Shown one piece after another: positions 17,195-25,673 of a DNA stretch of 64,000 bases. The notes below the pieces were generated by a model that saw only the letters and a list, made by a program, of their open reading frames with translations, was not told the DNA's origin and ran no database searches. This DNA is from Prochlorococcus sp. AG-347-L17 (GTDB taxonomy: Bacteria > Cyanobacteriota > Cyanobacteriia > PCC-6307 > Cyanobiaceae). The stretch is from contig QCCN01000006.1 in NCBI GenBank assembly GCA_003278925.1, positions 42,081-106,080 of the forward strand, in the 5' to 3' direction. Position 1 is the stretch's first letter. Each line of letters opens with the position of its first letter. The position numbers were made by a program, and so were the translations under genes.

Positions 17195-18454
17195 TTAGAA
17201 TTTGAATGTGGTTTGTAAAAGGTAACCTGTCATGTCAGCTTCCGCATCACTGGAGTTTTTGGAAGTTCCACCAAATATTGTTGGAGTAATTGAAACTGAA
17301 TCATTTACTTTATACTTATAGTAAAGTTCATACAAGAAAGGATCAACAGTTTCTCCTTCAACTTTTTGAGGCTGACCAAATGCTAAGCCAATTTTATCAT
17401 CAGGATTGATTACGTCAGTCCAGTTAAGTCCAACAAAATAAGCAGTTGTATTTGAGTTTGATGATGCATCGGTTTCTGAGGTGTCATAACCAACTGAAAT
17501 AGAAGGTACAGCAGTAGATGAATCTAATGGTCTCCACCAAGCTCTTAAACCATAGTTAGTACTATTACCGTCACCTGATCTTGCTTTTCCATCGGTTGTC
17601 ATGAAATAAGAGTCAGTCCAGCCATTATATTTCATGTTAACTAGAGCAGAAACAGAATAATTAGACTTTGTATACCCAATTTGAGTTGCCCAACTTTGTT
17701 TAGCTTCATCAGTTAAGACAGGGTTTTTGGATGTAATGTTAGAACTAACTGCAAAACCGTTATCTGCATTATAAGCCCAACCAGCTCCTGGACTTGTACT
17801 TGCACCATAACCAGCTGCATTACCTCCAAGAGTAAATGCCTTCAACACTGGTTCATATATTGAAGGAGTTGTGGCATGCATATAGTAGTTTTCGATCTTT
17901 GGACCGAAAGTTACAGTATGATTGGTGTCACCAACTGGAGTTGTGTACCAAAGTTTATCAACTTTAAGGGTATCTCCATTACCGTTACCTGAACTTAGGT
18001 ATGTATTGTAAACAGATTTTGTTTTAGACCAAGAAGAGTGATTACCAGTCTTAATTCTCGTATAGAGATTATCATCACCAGTAAAACTAGTATTTAAGTT
18101 CATTGTATATGTATACATGAACTGTGTTTGACCGGTGTATGTGTCGTCATCAGTATCAACACTACCTATATCGAAAATTGCTTTACCATCTAAAACTGTT
18201 GTATCGGAAAAGCCACCAGCTTCAATTTCATTTTGTTTGACCTCTAGGCCATCAACACGACCTTTAAGGATTGCAAGATCTTCACTAACTTCGTTAATGA
18301 ATGTTTTACTGTCAAGTCTTGAAGATTGATTATTGGTGCTACGAGAGTAGCTATTAATTTCTTCTAAGTTGACAACGTCAGAAGCTTGAGCAGCAATTGG
18401 AGCTAATAAGCTCGCAGATGCTCCTGCAACCAACATTTGTTGGAAGAGTTTCAT
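17195..18454 (-). CDS. som: Outer membrane porin (Som-like)
   Basis: 419 aa. A signal peptide (QQMLVAGASASLLAPIAAQA, cleavage after QAS or AQA) leads to a short helical, probably coiled-coil segment (FINEVSEDLAILKGRVDGLE) and then a long beta-rich domain with alternating aromatic residues. The chain ends in Phe (LLQTTFKF), as outer membrane barrels do. Cyanobacterial porins usually have an SLH domain after the signal; here only a shortened remnant (LEEINSYS) is visible. A terminator-like hairpin lies in the leader, just upstream of the ribosome-binding site. Confidence 0.85.
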   Translation of the reverse strand: MKLFQQMLVAGASASLLAPIAAQASDVVNLEEINSYSRSTNNQSSRLDSKTFINEVSEDLAILKGRVDGLEVKQNEIEAGGFSDTTVLDGKAIFDIGSVDTDDDTYTGQTQFMYTYTMNLNTSFTGDDNLYTRIKTGNHSSWSKTKSVYNTYLSSGNGNGDTLKVDKLWYTTPVGDTNHTVTFGPKIENYYMHATTPSIYEPVLKAFTLGGNAAGYGASTSPGAGWAYNADNGFAVSSNITSKNPVLTDEAKQSWATQIGYTKSNYSVSALVNMKYNGWTDSYFMTTDGKARSGDGNSTNYGLRAWWRPLDSSTAVPSISVGYDTSETDASSNSNTTAYFVGLNWTDVINPDDKIGLAFGQPQKVEGETVDPFLYELYYKYKVNDSVSITPTIFGGTSKNSSDAEADMTGYLLQTTFKF

Positions 18455-18472
18455 TTTACCTCACACTAAAAA

Positions 18473-18491
18473 TACCCAATAAAAATGGGTA
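18473..18491 (-). promoter_or_regulatory. Terminator-like hairpin in the porin 5' leader
   Basis: On the minus strand TACCCA, a loop of seven (TTTTTAT), TGGGTA and then a T-run, 13 to 37 bases before the porin ATG. A likely -10 (TATAGT in GATACAGTATAG) is just upstream. This resembles a weak terminator or an mRNA-stabilising stem. A role in attenuation is inference. Confidence 0.4.
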
Positions 18492-18592
18492 ACTATACTG
18501 TATCGAGCGTAACAGAAAAGGAAAGATATAAAAGTTTCATTTCGATGTAGCTTATGATACTAACAAATTTTTTCTTGTCCAAATTATATATT

Positions 18593-19462
18593 TTAATTTT
18601 TCATCAATGGAAAGTTTAGTGATTCTCTTTCATCTACCCATGATGATGCAACTTCTCTTGCTAATTTTCGAATCTTTTCAATATATTGTGCACGATCTGT
18701 AACTGAAATTACTCCTCTAGCATCAAGAAGATTAAAAGTATGACTACATTTCAGAACAAAATCAAGGGCCGGATAAGTTAATTTCTTTTCGATTAAGTTA
18801 TTTGCCTCAGCTTGATAAATTTCAAATAATTTTCTGAGATTGTCAGCACTAGATTCAGTAAAATTATAAGAGCATTGACTTTTTTCAAATTGAAGCCAAA
18901 TATCGCTATATTTCAAATCTTTGTTCCAATTTAAGTTCCAGATACTTTCTTTATCCTGCAAAAACATCGCAATCCTCTCTAATCCATAAGTAATTTCAAT
19001 TGGGATTGGATTACAATCTATACCCCCACATTGTTGAAAATAAGTAAATTGAGTAACCTCCATTCCGTCCAACCAAACTTCCCAACCTACCCCCCAGGCT
19101 CCAAGTGTTGGAGACTCCCAATTATCTTCCACAAATCTTATGTCATGATTTCTAGGATTTATTCCGAGAGATTCTAGAGATTCCAAATATATTTCCTGGA
19201 TTCCATCCGGTGAAGGTTTAATTATTACTTGATATTGAAAGTAATGTTGTGCCCTATTAGGGTTATCGCCAAAACGTCCATCTGTGGGTCTTCTACATGG
19301 CTCTGCATATGCAACGCTCCAAGGCTCTGGTCCAATAGCCCTTAAAAAAGTATGCGGATTCATAGTCCCAGCACCCTTTTCTGTATCATATGGCTGCATA
19401 ATCAAACAACCTTTTTCTGACCAAAAATTATTCAAATTTTGAATTATATCCTGAAATAACAT
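18593..19462 (-). CDS. glyQ: Glycyl-tRNA synthetase alpha subunit
   Basis: 289 aa, the usual length. Conserved segments include [20 protein letters not shown] near the N-terminus, [19 protein letters not shown], and [12 protein letters not shown]. It is the catalytic subunit of the alpha2beta2 class II enzyme that charges tRNA-Gly; the GlyS beta subunit is not in this window. The 155 bases before it hold a 49-codon open frame in phase with the upstream gene but no start codon. Confidence 0.96.
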   Translation of the reverse strand: MLFQDIIQNLNNFWSEKGCLIMQPYDTEKGAGTMNPHTFLRAIGPEPWSVAYAEPCRRPTDGRFGDNPNRAQHYFQYQVIIKPSPDGIQEIYLESLESLGINPRNHDIRFVEDNWESPTLGAWGVGWEVWLDGMEVTQFTYFQQCGGIDCNPIPIEITYGLERIAMFLQDKESIWNLNWNKDLKYSDIWLQFEKSQCSYNFTESSADNLRKLFEIYQAEANNLIEKKLTYPALDFVLKCSHTFNLLDARGVISVTDRAQYIEKIRKLAREVASSWVDERESLNFPLMKN

Positions 19463-19617
19463 TAAATTAAAATTGAGGAAAAATTTACATCGATGCCATT
19501 AGACATAATAACAAAGCTTAAAGTAAAAAATATTTTGAAATCCAATTCCTCAAAATTATCATCCGATAAAAAGCTTTCATAAAAATAGATCCTTGATAAA
19601 AATAAATGAGGAATTAA

Positions 19618-20004
19618 TTATGTAAAAAAATCTAATGGCAATGGTCCAAAAGTATTAGATTCATAAGCACCATCGTCATACTGACATGTTATTAAAATAC
19701 CTTCTCCAAGACCATTTTCAGATCTAATAAAAACATTACTAGTTTTTTGATTAGCTTTTAAAAAAACACCTCCATCAGCATGAAGGGAACCTAGATTCCC
19801 AAATTTAATTGAGGGATATTTCTTAGAAATTGATTGTAGTGCATCAATAGCTCTATTATCACTAGGTGCCATTATGCCTATCGTTATCCAATCGGCATTA
19901 AAAATATTTGCTTTTAGTTCCTCTAAAAGTTTTTTTTCTTGACTATTACTTAATTTAGGTGCAGTTCTAAGATTATTTAAATCGACTAATTTATTTATTT
20001 CCAT
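19618..20004 (-). CDS. DUF1824 family protein
   Basis: 128 aa, a cyanobacterial conserved protein that I recognise as the DUF1824 type from DWITIGIMAPSDNRAIDALQ and the C-terminal GVLITCQ-like segment GILITCQYDDGAYESNTFGP. It is soluble and of unknown function. It lies 21 bases after the tautomerase-like gene on the same strand, so the two are probably co-transcribed. Confidence 0.8.
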   Translation of the reverse strand: MEINKLVDLNNLRTAPKLSNSQEKKLLEELKANIFNADWITIGIMAPSDNRAIDALQSISKKYPSIKFGNLGSLHADGGVFLKANQKTSNVFIRSENGLGEGILITCQYDDGAYESNTFGPLPLDFFT

Positions 20005-20025
20005 TAGCTTTATATCTAAAAATTC

Positions 20026-20358
20026 TTAACCAAATGTTCTTCCATTCCAAGCCCACAATGAGGCTGGTACATCCTCGAAAGAAATATAAGTCCTATCTAT
20101 TGGGATCCCCATTTTCTCATATACAAAATCTGATATTGGCTTTGCCATTTCTGAAGGATTTAGAGAACCTATTGATTTGATTTCTAAAAAGCAAGAAGGT
20201 GTTTCATCATCAAAATACATTTGGCAATTATCATCTATTTTCGCCATAACAAAACTTCTTGATTTGTTAGTTAAAGATGAAATAAGAATTGAAATTTCTT
20301 CGAGCAATTTACTTTTATCATTTACTTTTGCTGAAGTCGAAACATTAATATAAGGCAT
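20026..20358 (-). CDS. MIF/phenylpyruvate tautomerase-like protein
   Basis: 110 aa, the tautomerase superfamily length. The catalytic N-terminal proline follows Met (MPYINVSTSA). Also visible are the KSRSFVMAKID strand and the C-terminal DVPASLWAWNGRTFG, close to MIF's NVGWNNSTFA. Such proteins form trimers and can tautomerise phenylpyruvate; the role in cyanobacteria is unknown. It lies between the 57-aa gene and DUF1824 on the same strand. Confidence 0.88.
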   Translation of the reverse strand: MPYINVSTSAKVNDKSKLLEEISILISSLTNKSRSFVMAKIDDNCQMYFDDETPSCFLEIKSIGSLNPSEMAKPISDFVYEKMGIPIDRTYISFEDVPASLWAWNGRTFG

Positions 20359-20360
20359 CT

Positions 20361-20534
20361 CTATGCAGCAAGATAATCTTTCTTAGAATCATTCTCTAGA
20401 TAAACAGTTTTATTTTTTAAATTTCTTTTTGATGAAAGATATGCCATATCGTATGAACTTATTCCGTTTTTATAAGGATTGAAAAGAGCATTTTTGGACC
20501 TGTTTTTTTTGCTCCTCTTGAACTCAATCATCAT
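20361..20534 (-). CDS. Small basic hypothetical protein, 57 aa
   Basis: Not in the ORF track. ATG at 20534 (or the adjacent ATG at 20531) to TAG at 20361 encodes MMIEFKRSKKNRSKNALFNP followed by a Lys/Asn/Ser-rich chain ending KDYLAA. The stop is 2 bases before the tautomerase start, so they probably share a transcript. There is no recognisable domain. The composition is consistent with a real AT-rich gene, but a chance ORF is not excluded. Confidence 0.5.
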   Translation of the reverse strand: MMIEFKRSKKNRSKNALFNPYKNGISSYDMAYLSSKRNLKNKTVYLENDSKKDYLAA

Positions 20535-20683
20535 TATTAAATCATTAATTAATAATTTAACTTTTTTTGAATAGATGTCTAGTTTTTTTGAGAATTTTTA
20601 ATTTATTAGATGAAAATAAATTGCTATACACAATTAGAATTTCTTTTTACTAGATTTGCTACGTAGGTTCTAAATTAGTTATT

Positions 20684-21322
20684 TTGGAAGTTTTAAATAA
20701 TTATCAAAGGAAAAAACTTGATGAGAGCAATGATGAAGAATTTTATTCTGATCCAAAATTTGTTTATCATTTAGACGCAAACTTCAGGCAAAATCTTTCA
20801 GATTTATATGAAAGAGAAATTGATAATAATTCAACTGTCCTTGATTTAATGTCTAGTTGGGATAGTTATTTACCTAAAGGGAAAAATTATAAAAAAATAA
20901 TTGGGCATGGTTTAAACAAACAAGAACTTGAAAGAAACAAAATTTTTGATTCTTACTGGATACAAAATTTTAATTTAAGTCAAGAACTTCCTCTAGAAAA
21001 AGAAAGCGTTGATTATTGCTTGATGGTTGCCGCATGGCAATATTTACAATATCCAGAGAATTTAACGAAAGAAATTGCAAGAATATTAAACGGAAATGGT
21101 AAGATTATTATTGCTTTCTCAAACAGAGCATTTTGGCATAAAGCTCCTAACATATGGACTTCATCTACTGAAGAAGAGAGGGTTAAATATGTAAGAAAAG
21201 TATTAATCTCAAACGGATTTAATGAGCCAAAAATTATCCAAAAGTTTACTGAACCAACACTTAATATCTTTAATTTTTTAAATAAAGACCCATTTTATTG
21301 TTTAATCGCAACCAAAGAGTAA
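20684..21322 (+). CDS. SAM-dependent methyltransferase (type 11)
   Basis: 212 aa. The class I methyltransferase core shows NSTVLDLMSSWDSYLP in place of motif I (Leu-Asp-Leu-Met kept, Gly-rich loop reduced), then SVDYCLMVAAWQYLQYPENL and EIARILNGNGKIIIAFSNRAFW, which are standard motifs of methyltransferase 11. It starts at TTG; no ATG is near the 5' end. The substrate is unknown. Confidence 0.8.
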   Translation: MEVLNNYQRKKLDESNDEEFYSDPKFVYHLDANFRQNLSDLYEREIDNNSTVLDLMSSWDSYLPKGKNYKKIIGHGLNKQELERNKIFDSYWIQNFNLSQELPLEKESVDYCLMVAAWQYLQYPENLTKEIARILNGNGKIIIAFSNRAFWHKAPNIWTSSTEEERVKYVRKVLISNGFNEPKIIQKFTEPTLNIFNFLNKDPFYCLIATKE

Positions 21323-21357
21323 TTTTTAATTGCATTGCATTACATTAAACAAAAACT

Positions 21358-21388
21358 CTATGAAAAAGTTATCAACAATTTTTCATAG
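21358..21388. repeat. AT-rich perfect inverted repeat
   Basis: CTATGAAAAA, 11-base spacer GTTATCAACAA, TTTTTCATAG: a perfect 10-bp stem between the methyltransferase gene and the 81-aa gene. It is too AT-rich to be a confident terminator, but it could slow RNA polymerase or protect a 3' end. Confidence 0.4.
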
Positions 21389-21435
21389 CCATACTTTTAA
21401 ATTTTTACTAATATTGGGTAGTTAAAATCAATCAT

Positions 21436-21681
21436 ATGGGTTCTAAAAGAGAAAAATATCCTGAAAAATGTCCTTGGGATCTTGGACCTAATCAACATTT
21501 AGCAAAAGAAGAGAACTGGACTTTAAGATTAGGAGAAGCAAATGTATGCTTCAGCAAAAATAAATTAGATAATAATTATTTTCATGTAATTAGTAATGAA
21601 AATGAAGAGCAAATTCTAGCTTTTAGAGCAAGACTCTTGTATCAAAAACTACTTGATAAAGGTTTTAGATTGGTTGAATAA
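21436..21681 (+). CDS. Conserved hypothetical protein, 81 aa
   Basis: Soluble protein with an N-terminal KCPWDLGPNQHLAKEENWTL that looks conserved and a helical C-terminus (FRARLLYQKLLDKGFRLVE). There is no domain I can name. The ATG start is well placed, and the sequence looks like a picocyanobacterial core gene. Confidence 0.7.
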   Translation: MGSKREKYPEKCPWDLGPNQHLAKEENWTLRLGEANVCFSKNKLDNNYFHVISNENEEQILAFRARLLYQKLLDKGFRLVE

Positions 21682-21687
21682 AAAAAA

Positions 21688-22341
21688 CTAATTTAATAAG
21701 CATAGATCCTCGAATACAAACTTTTGTGTTTCTTCTTCTTGATTTTGGTTTAAGTATTTTATAGTCCTCGAATTTAATATCCAATAATCCTCTTTACCCA
21801 TATTTATAAATTCATCCTTGTATTCCAATTTTTGAGAATTTGTCTCAAGTGTATCTGGATCAATTTGTTGACTACTATATTTTTTACTAAGGGACCCTAT
21901 TCCTGTATCTAAAAATTCTTCAACAAAAATTTCTATTATAGTTCCATGAATTTTTCTGTAGACCATATTAATACAGTTATTTTTAACTCTATATTTATCT
22001 CCTTTATTCTTACCTGAAATACTCATTTCAATCCCACTTTCAGAATTTTTAAGAAAATTAAAATTATTTTCTGAATGTACTGATTCAAATTCTCTTTTTA
22101 CTCTATGTATACACACTTCAAATAACTGAGAGGCTATACTTTTAACAACTTTTTCATCTTCTATGTTTTGAATATTTGGTTTAAAGTCTTTACCTAATAC
22201 GAAGTTCCCTTTATGAATATTATTATTAGTCAATAAGATACATTTACCTTGGTAACCATGAAAATCATTCTTCCATGTGTAACGATTTTCATAAGCCTTT
22301 TTAAAAATCTCCTTACAATTAATTTCTTTTAGATTATCCAT
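21688..22341 (-). CDS. DUF3386 family protein
   Basis: 217 aa. The N-terminal KEIFKKAYENRYTWKNDFHGYQGK is typical of the cyanobacterial DUF3386 family, which begins with an AYENRYTW-like block, and the middle holds a beta-rich domain. The protein is soluble and of unknown function. It reads in the same direction as pcb, which lies upstream, but the terminator at 22378-22403 separates them. Its stop is only 6 bases from the convergent 81-aa gene. Confidence 0.8.
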   Translation of the reverse strand: MDNLKEINCKEIFKKAYENRYTWKNDFHGYQGKCILLTNNNIHKGNFVLGKDFKPNIQNIEDEKVVKSIASQLFEVCIHRVKREFESVHSENNFNFLKNSESGIEMSISGKNKGDKYRVKNNCINMVYRKIHGTIIEIFVEEFLDTGIGSLSKKYSSQQIDPDTLETNSQKLEYKDEFINMGKEDYWILNSRTIKYLNQNQEEETQKFVFEDLCLLN

Positions 22342-22377
22342 TAATTTTTTTGGAAAGAGTTAAATAATTCTACAAAA

Positions 22378-22403
22378 AAACCCTCCCTATTAGGGGAGAG
22401 TTT
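22378..22403 (-). terminator. Intrinsic terminator after pcb
   Basis: On the minus strand AAACTCTCCC, loop CTAATA, GGGAGGGTTT (one G-U pair), followed by a T-run. It sits 16 bases after the pcb stop. Confidence 0.88.
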
Positions 22404-22418
22404 TATTATGATTTTAAA

Positions 22419-23477
22419 TTAGTTTTGAGTAATTTTTGTATTTTCAATATTGTCAAAAGCTTGACCAATTTTCTTAAAGTCAAATCCCATTGCTCTTAGT
22501 GCGTGCCAAAGATGACCTTGTAAGAAAAAGAAACCTAAATAAAAGTGAGTATTAGCAAGCCAAGCTCTTGAGCTATATGCTCCTGAACCTAAATCTACTG
22601 TGTCAGTAAAATAAGGGGCAAATTCAAATTGAAGCTTTAACGGTTCTCCATATAGATCAACAGGATATATGGTTGTATTTGAAGCGCACCAAAAAGCAGC
22701 AACAAAAGCCATATATGAAACGCCAACAACTGAGTATGACAAAATTGCCTCAGCGCCAAGTAATCCTTTCCCTTTAAATTCTGTATATTCTCCAAATTGT
22801 TTAGTACAAATATGGAAAACACCCCCAATTATTTCTAGGAAAGCTAGGAAAGCATGTCCTCCCATAACGTCTTCCAGACTATCTATTTTTAAAAAATCAA
22901 ATTGATGATTCCAGATAGCGGCAATATCTAGATTGTAAATAACTTGTCTTGTAGATCCTATTGCTGGGTCGTAAATTCCATGTATACGAGCCCATTCAAC
23001 GAACATAATTGCTCCAAGTCCTAGGAAGATTAGATGATGACCAAGAATAAAAGTTAATTTATCTGGGTCATCCCATTCGAAATCAAATTTTTGTGGCTTA
23101 CTATTTTCGGGGTAGTCTCCAAGATCACCTGCAAATTTGTTGGAATGTAATAATCCCCCAGCACCCAATACTGCTGAGAAAATTAGATGTAATGTGCAAA
23201 TTACAACAATTCCATATGGTTCAGTAATAACACCATTTTCAACGCCACCAATTCCAATACCTGCTAGATGAGGCAAAACAATTGCTTTCTGTGCACCCAT
23301 AGGAATACTAGCGTCGTAACGAGCTAATTCAAATAATCCAAAAGCTCCTGCCCAGAACATCATTAGGCCTGCATGAGCAGCATGAGCAGCTATGAATTTA
23401 CCTGAACGGCCTACAACACCAGAATTCCCTGCGTACCAGTCATAGGTGACATCAGATTTTCCGTAAGTTTGTAACAC
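22419..23477 (-). CDS. pcb: Chlorophyll a/b-binding antenna protein, Pcb/IsiA family
   Basis: 352 aa, six membrane helices and paired chlorophyll-ligand histidines (HAAHAGLMMFWAGAFGLFE, LTFILGHHLIFLGLG, FFLQGHLWHALRAMG). It lacks the large lumenal loop of CP43, as expected for Pcb/IsiA. The start is a GTG at 23477, giving MLQTYGKSDVTYDWYAGNSG, the family's usual N-terminus; the frame is open upstream but has no other start. Its place directly downstream of isiB suggests the iron-stress-induced, photosystem-I-associated kind of Pcb. That is inference from context. A Fur-like palindrome lies 27 bases upstream of the start. Confidence 0.92.
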   Translation of the reverse strand: MLQTYGKSDVTYDWYAGNSGVVGRSGKFIAAHAAHAGLMMFWAGAFGLFELARYDASIPMGAQKAIVLPHLAGIGIGGVENGVITEPYGIVVICTLHLIFSAVLGAGGLLHSNKFAGDLGDYPENSKPQKFDFEWDDPDKLTFILGHHLIFLGLGAIMFVEWARIHGIYDPAIGSTRQVIYNLDIAAIWNHQFDFLKIDSLEDVMGGHAFLAFLEIIGGVFHICTKQFGEYTEFKGKGLLGAEAILSYSVVGVSYMAFVAAFWCASNTTIYPVDLYGEPLKLQFEFAPYFTDTVDLGSGAYSSRAWLANTHFYLGFFFLQGHLWHALRAMGFDFKKIGQAFDNIENTKITQN

Positions 23478-23503
23478 TTGATTTAAGTAAACAGCAAATT
23501 GAG

Positions 23504-23522
23504 CATATTGCTTATCAGTATT
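23504..23522 (-). promoter_or_regulatory. Candidate Fur box upstream of pcb
   Basis: The minus strand reads AATACTGATAAGCAATATG, which matches 14 of 19 positions of the classical Fur box GATAATGATAATCATTATC. It lies 27-45 bases before the pcb GTG. Fur repression would fit iron-starvation induction. Confidence 0.5.
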
Positions 23523-23620
23523 GTTTTTACATGTTCTTTACAGATTTAATTACTTATGTAAAAAAAACATATTGTGAAAGAACAAATGTTACAAACTAGG
23601 TAATTAATATCTGAGAAAGC

Positions 23621-24145
23621 TTACGCCAATGAAGGGATTTCAACCTTAAGCTGAGAAGCCCATGATTCAAGACGCGAATCCGTCAAATCAGATTCACTAT
23701 CCTCATCAAGAGGTAAGCCACAAAAACTTTCTCCTATAACACTTTTGGACTCATCAAATGTATAAGAAGATTTATCTACGTAACCGACCATATCGGCGCC
23801 AGCTTTTATAAAGTAACTATGAAGTTCTTCCATTGCATCACAATAGTTTTCTGTATATGTAGAGGAATCTCCTAAACCAAAAATTGCAACTTTTTTTCCT
23901 GATAAACTTAGTTCACCAATATCCTCTAAGATTGAATCCCATGCAGTTCCAGATCTTTCTTCATCGGCACCAGTATTCCAAGTAGGTATCCCGCAGATAA
24001 TCCCATCAAGACCTTCAAATTCTGAAAGATCATCCACATCAGATACATCTTTAGGTGCTTCTGCTGAAGAAATAAAGTTGTGAAGACGATCAGCAACGTC
24101 TTCAGTTTTTCCAGTTGTAGTTGCGTAATAAATTCCTACAGTCAT
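23621..24145 (-). CDS. isiB: Flavodoxin (iron-stress inducible)
   Basis: 174 aa, a long-chain flavodoxin. The FMN phosphate-binding loop is YYATTTGKTEDVA (canonical T/S-x-T-G-x-T), the 50s loop is GIPTWNTGADEE with the flavin-stacking Trp, and the 90s loop is GDSSTYTENYCDAM with a Tyr that stacks on the flavin. It replaces ferredoxin in photosynthetic electron transfer when iron is short. It lies upstream of pcb on the same strand with about 140 bases between. It is very acidic, as usual. Confidence 0.96.
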   Translation of the reverse strand: MTVGIYYATTTGKTEDVADRLHNFISSAEAPKDVSDVDDLSEFEGLDGIICGIPTWNTGADEERSGTAWDSILEDIGELSLSGKKVAIFGLGDSSTYTENYCDAMEELHSYFIKAGADMVGYVDKSSYTFDESKSVIGESFCGLPLDEDSESDLTDSRLESWASQLKVEIPSLA

Positions 24146-24285
24146 AACTTCAAAATGTTTACATTAAAATAATAAAATTTAAAAACGTTAAATTAATTTC
24201 TTTAAAAACTTTTTCATGTAAAAATTTATACTAATCAAGGTAAGAAAAATTTTTTGAGAATAATTTATACAATATTCAAACCATC

Positions 24286-25020
24286 GTGACTGACAAATTT
24301 CAAAATCTTATCAAAAATTTTGTTGAAGAATTCAAATTCAATGGGCATAAAAAATTCAAATTAATTGTTTTATTTGGTTTATTAGGAGATTTTGATAGCT
24401 TTGAATATGCAATAAATTTGAAAAATTTTATCGATAAGAATCAAGATAAAAATTTAGATATTTTTGCAATTGCCATTGGGAACGAAAATGGGAAAGAAAA
24501 ATTCTGTAAATTTACTGGTTTTAACAAAGAAAATTTAATAGTTGTTTCTGATAATCAAATCCATAATGATCTTAAAGTCTCAAGAGGATTAGATATTGGT
24601 TTAGGCGGTTGGATCAATATGCTTTTGATGTTATCAGGGATAAATTCCTTCAAAACTATTAAAGAAGTTATTAGAGGCTATACCGGCGACCGAAAAGCAA
24701 AGCAAATTTATTCAGAAGTTGACACAATTGATGTTTTAAAATTTTTAAAATTTTCAGGTAATTCTTTTAAAAAAGTTTTCGGGGATGGTTATTTGAGACC
24801 ATTTGAATTAGCAACATTTAGATTAAGTAATATGAATGAAATAATTCAAAATTGGAGTGATTATATTCTTAATGAAGAATACCTTCCACAAAGAGGGGCT
24901 TCTTTTCTATTGGACAATAAAAATCAAATTATTTATAAATTTTTTTCAAACGATGTGCTTGGATATTCATCAAATATGAGGGATCCCTTAGGATTTTTGA
25001 CTAATTTAATTAAAGAATAG
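24286..25020 (+). CDS. AhpC/TSA-like (peroxiredoxin-like) protein, catalytic Cys not evident
   Basis: 244 aa starting at GTG. The layout resembles the peroxiredoxin-like AhpC-TSA_2/PRXL2 group: an N-terminal beta strand (FKLIVLFGLLGDFDSFEYAINL), a middle with the only Cys (KFCKFTGF), and a C-terminal RGASFLLDNKNQIIYKFFSND strand pair followed by MRDPLGFL. The place where the peroxidatic Cys would be (GLLGDFD) has none, so activity as a thiol peroxidase is doubtful. It is divergent from isiB and followed by the SemiSWEET gene after 16 bases. Confidence 0.65.
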   Translation: MTDKFQNLIKNFVEEFKFNGHKKFKLIVLFGLLGDFDSFEYAINLKNFIDKNQDKNLDIFAIAIGNENGKEKFCKFTGFNKENLIVVSDNQIHNDLKVSRGLDIGLGGWINMLLMLSGINSFKTIKEVIRGYTGDRKAKQIYSEVDTIDVLKFLKFSGNSFKKVFGDGYLRPFELATFRLSNMNEIIQNWSDYILNEEYLPQRGASFLLDNKNQIIYKFFSNDVLGYSSNMRDPLGFLTNLIKE

Positions 25021-25036
25021 TTTTTAAAATATTTTT

Positions 25037-25294
25037 ATGAATGTAGATATATTTGGATATTTTGCAGCGATATTAACAACAGCAGCATTTCTACCTCAAT
25101 TGATAAAAACTTTAAAAACAAAAAAGGCAGATGATGTTTCTTTGACAACATTAATAATGTTTATTATCGGTGTTTTGTCTTGGGTTATTTACGGTTATAA
25201 AATTTCATCTACGCCAATATTGATAGCAAATATAATCACCCTGATCTTAAATTTATTGATATTAATCTCTAAAATATATTTTTCAAAAAACTAA
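25037..25294 (+). CDS. SemiSWEET sugar transporter
   Basis: 85 aa with three membrane helices, the half-size MtN3/PQ-loop unit that dimerises to move sugars. The PQ motif appears in TTAAFLPQLIKTLKTKKADDVS, and the conserved WVIYGYKISSTPILIANIIT follows in helices 2-3. It sits 16 bases after the AhpC/TSA-like gene and is probably co-transcribed. The substrate is not predictable. Confidence 0.92.
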   Translation: MNVDIFGYFAAILTTAAFLPQLIKTLKTKKADDVSLTTLIMFIIGVLSWVIYGYKISSTPILIANIITLILNLLILISKIYFSKN

Positions 25295-25378
25295 ACTGAG
25301 TAAAATTTTTTTTAAAAGTAATAAACTTTATATTTAATACTTAAATCTTGATTAAAATAGAACAAAAATTTACTGATC

Positions 25379-25603
25379 TTGAAAACTTCAAAATGCTGGG
25401 TTTGGTTTAAAGGAAGCCTTAACGATAGTGGATATTGGAAAGAGGGGTTTACTTGTACTATTGATGAGAAACCTGGAGTTTTAATAGAAAGTCCTGCTTA
25501 CGTAACTTGTCGGGTTCCTTCATGGAGAGTTTTGACTAAAGAACCAGAAAATTTATATAAATCTCCTTTGATTCCTGAAAAAGCAATTTGGAAAATAATT
25601 TAA
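25379..25603 (+). CDS. Conserved small hypothetical protein, 74 aa
   Basis: Starts at TTG (MKTSKCWVWFKGSLNDSGYW). It is Trp- and Pro-rich, soluble, and has three Cys (CWVWF, FTCTID, VTCRVP). The sequence style is that of a picocyanobacterial conserved protein with no known domain. There is no ATG near the start. Confidence 0.6.
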   Translation: MKTSKCWVWFKGSLNDSGYWKEGFTCTIDEKPGVLIESPAYVTCRVPSWRVLTKEPENLYKSPLIPEKAIWKII

Positions 25604-25673
25604 TTTCTAAATGAGTTAGGAAAAACTTTTTGACTGCACTACGGCGAGTTAATATTGCTTTAATAAATATTTA

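Noticed and set aside
21368-21378. GTTATCAACAA resembling a DnaA box
   Set aside because: One mismatch to TTATNCACA, a single copy, and it is the loop of an AT-rich inverted repeat; no origin features around it.
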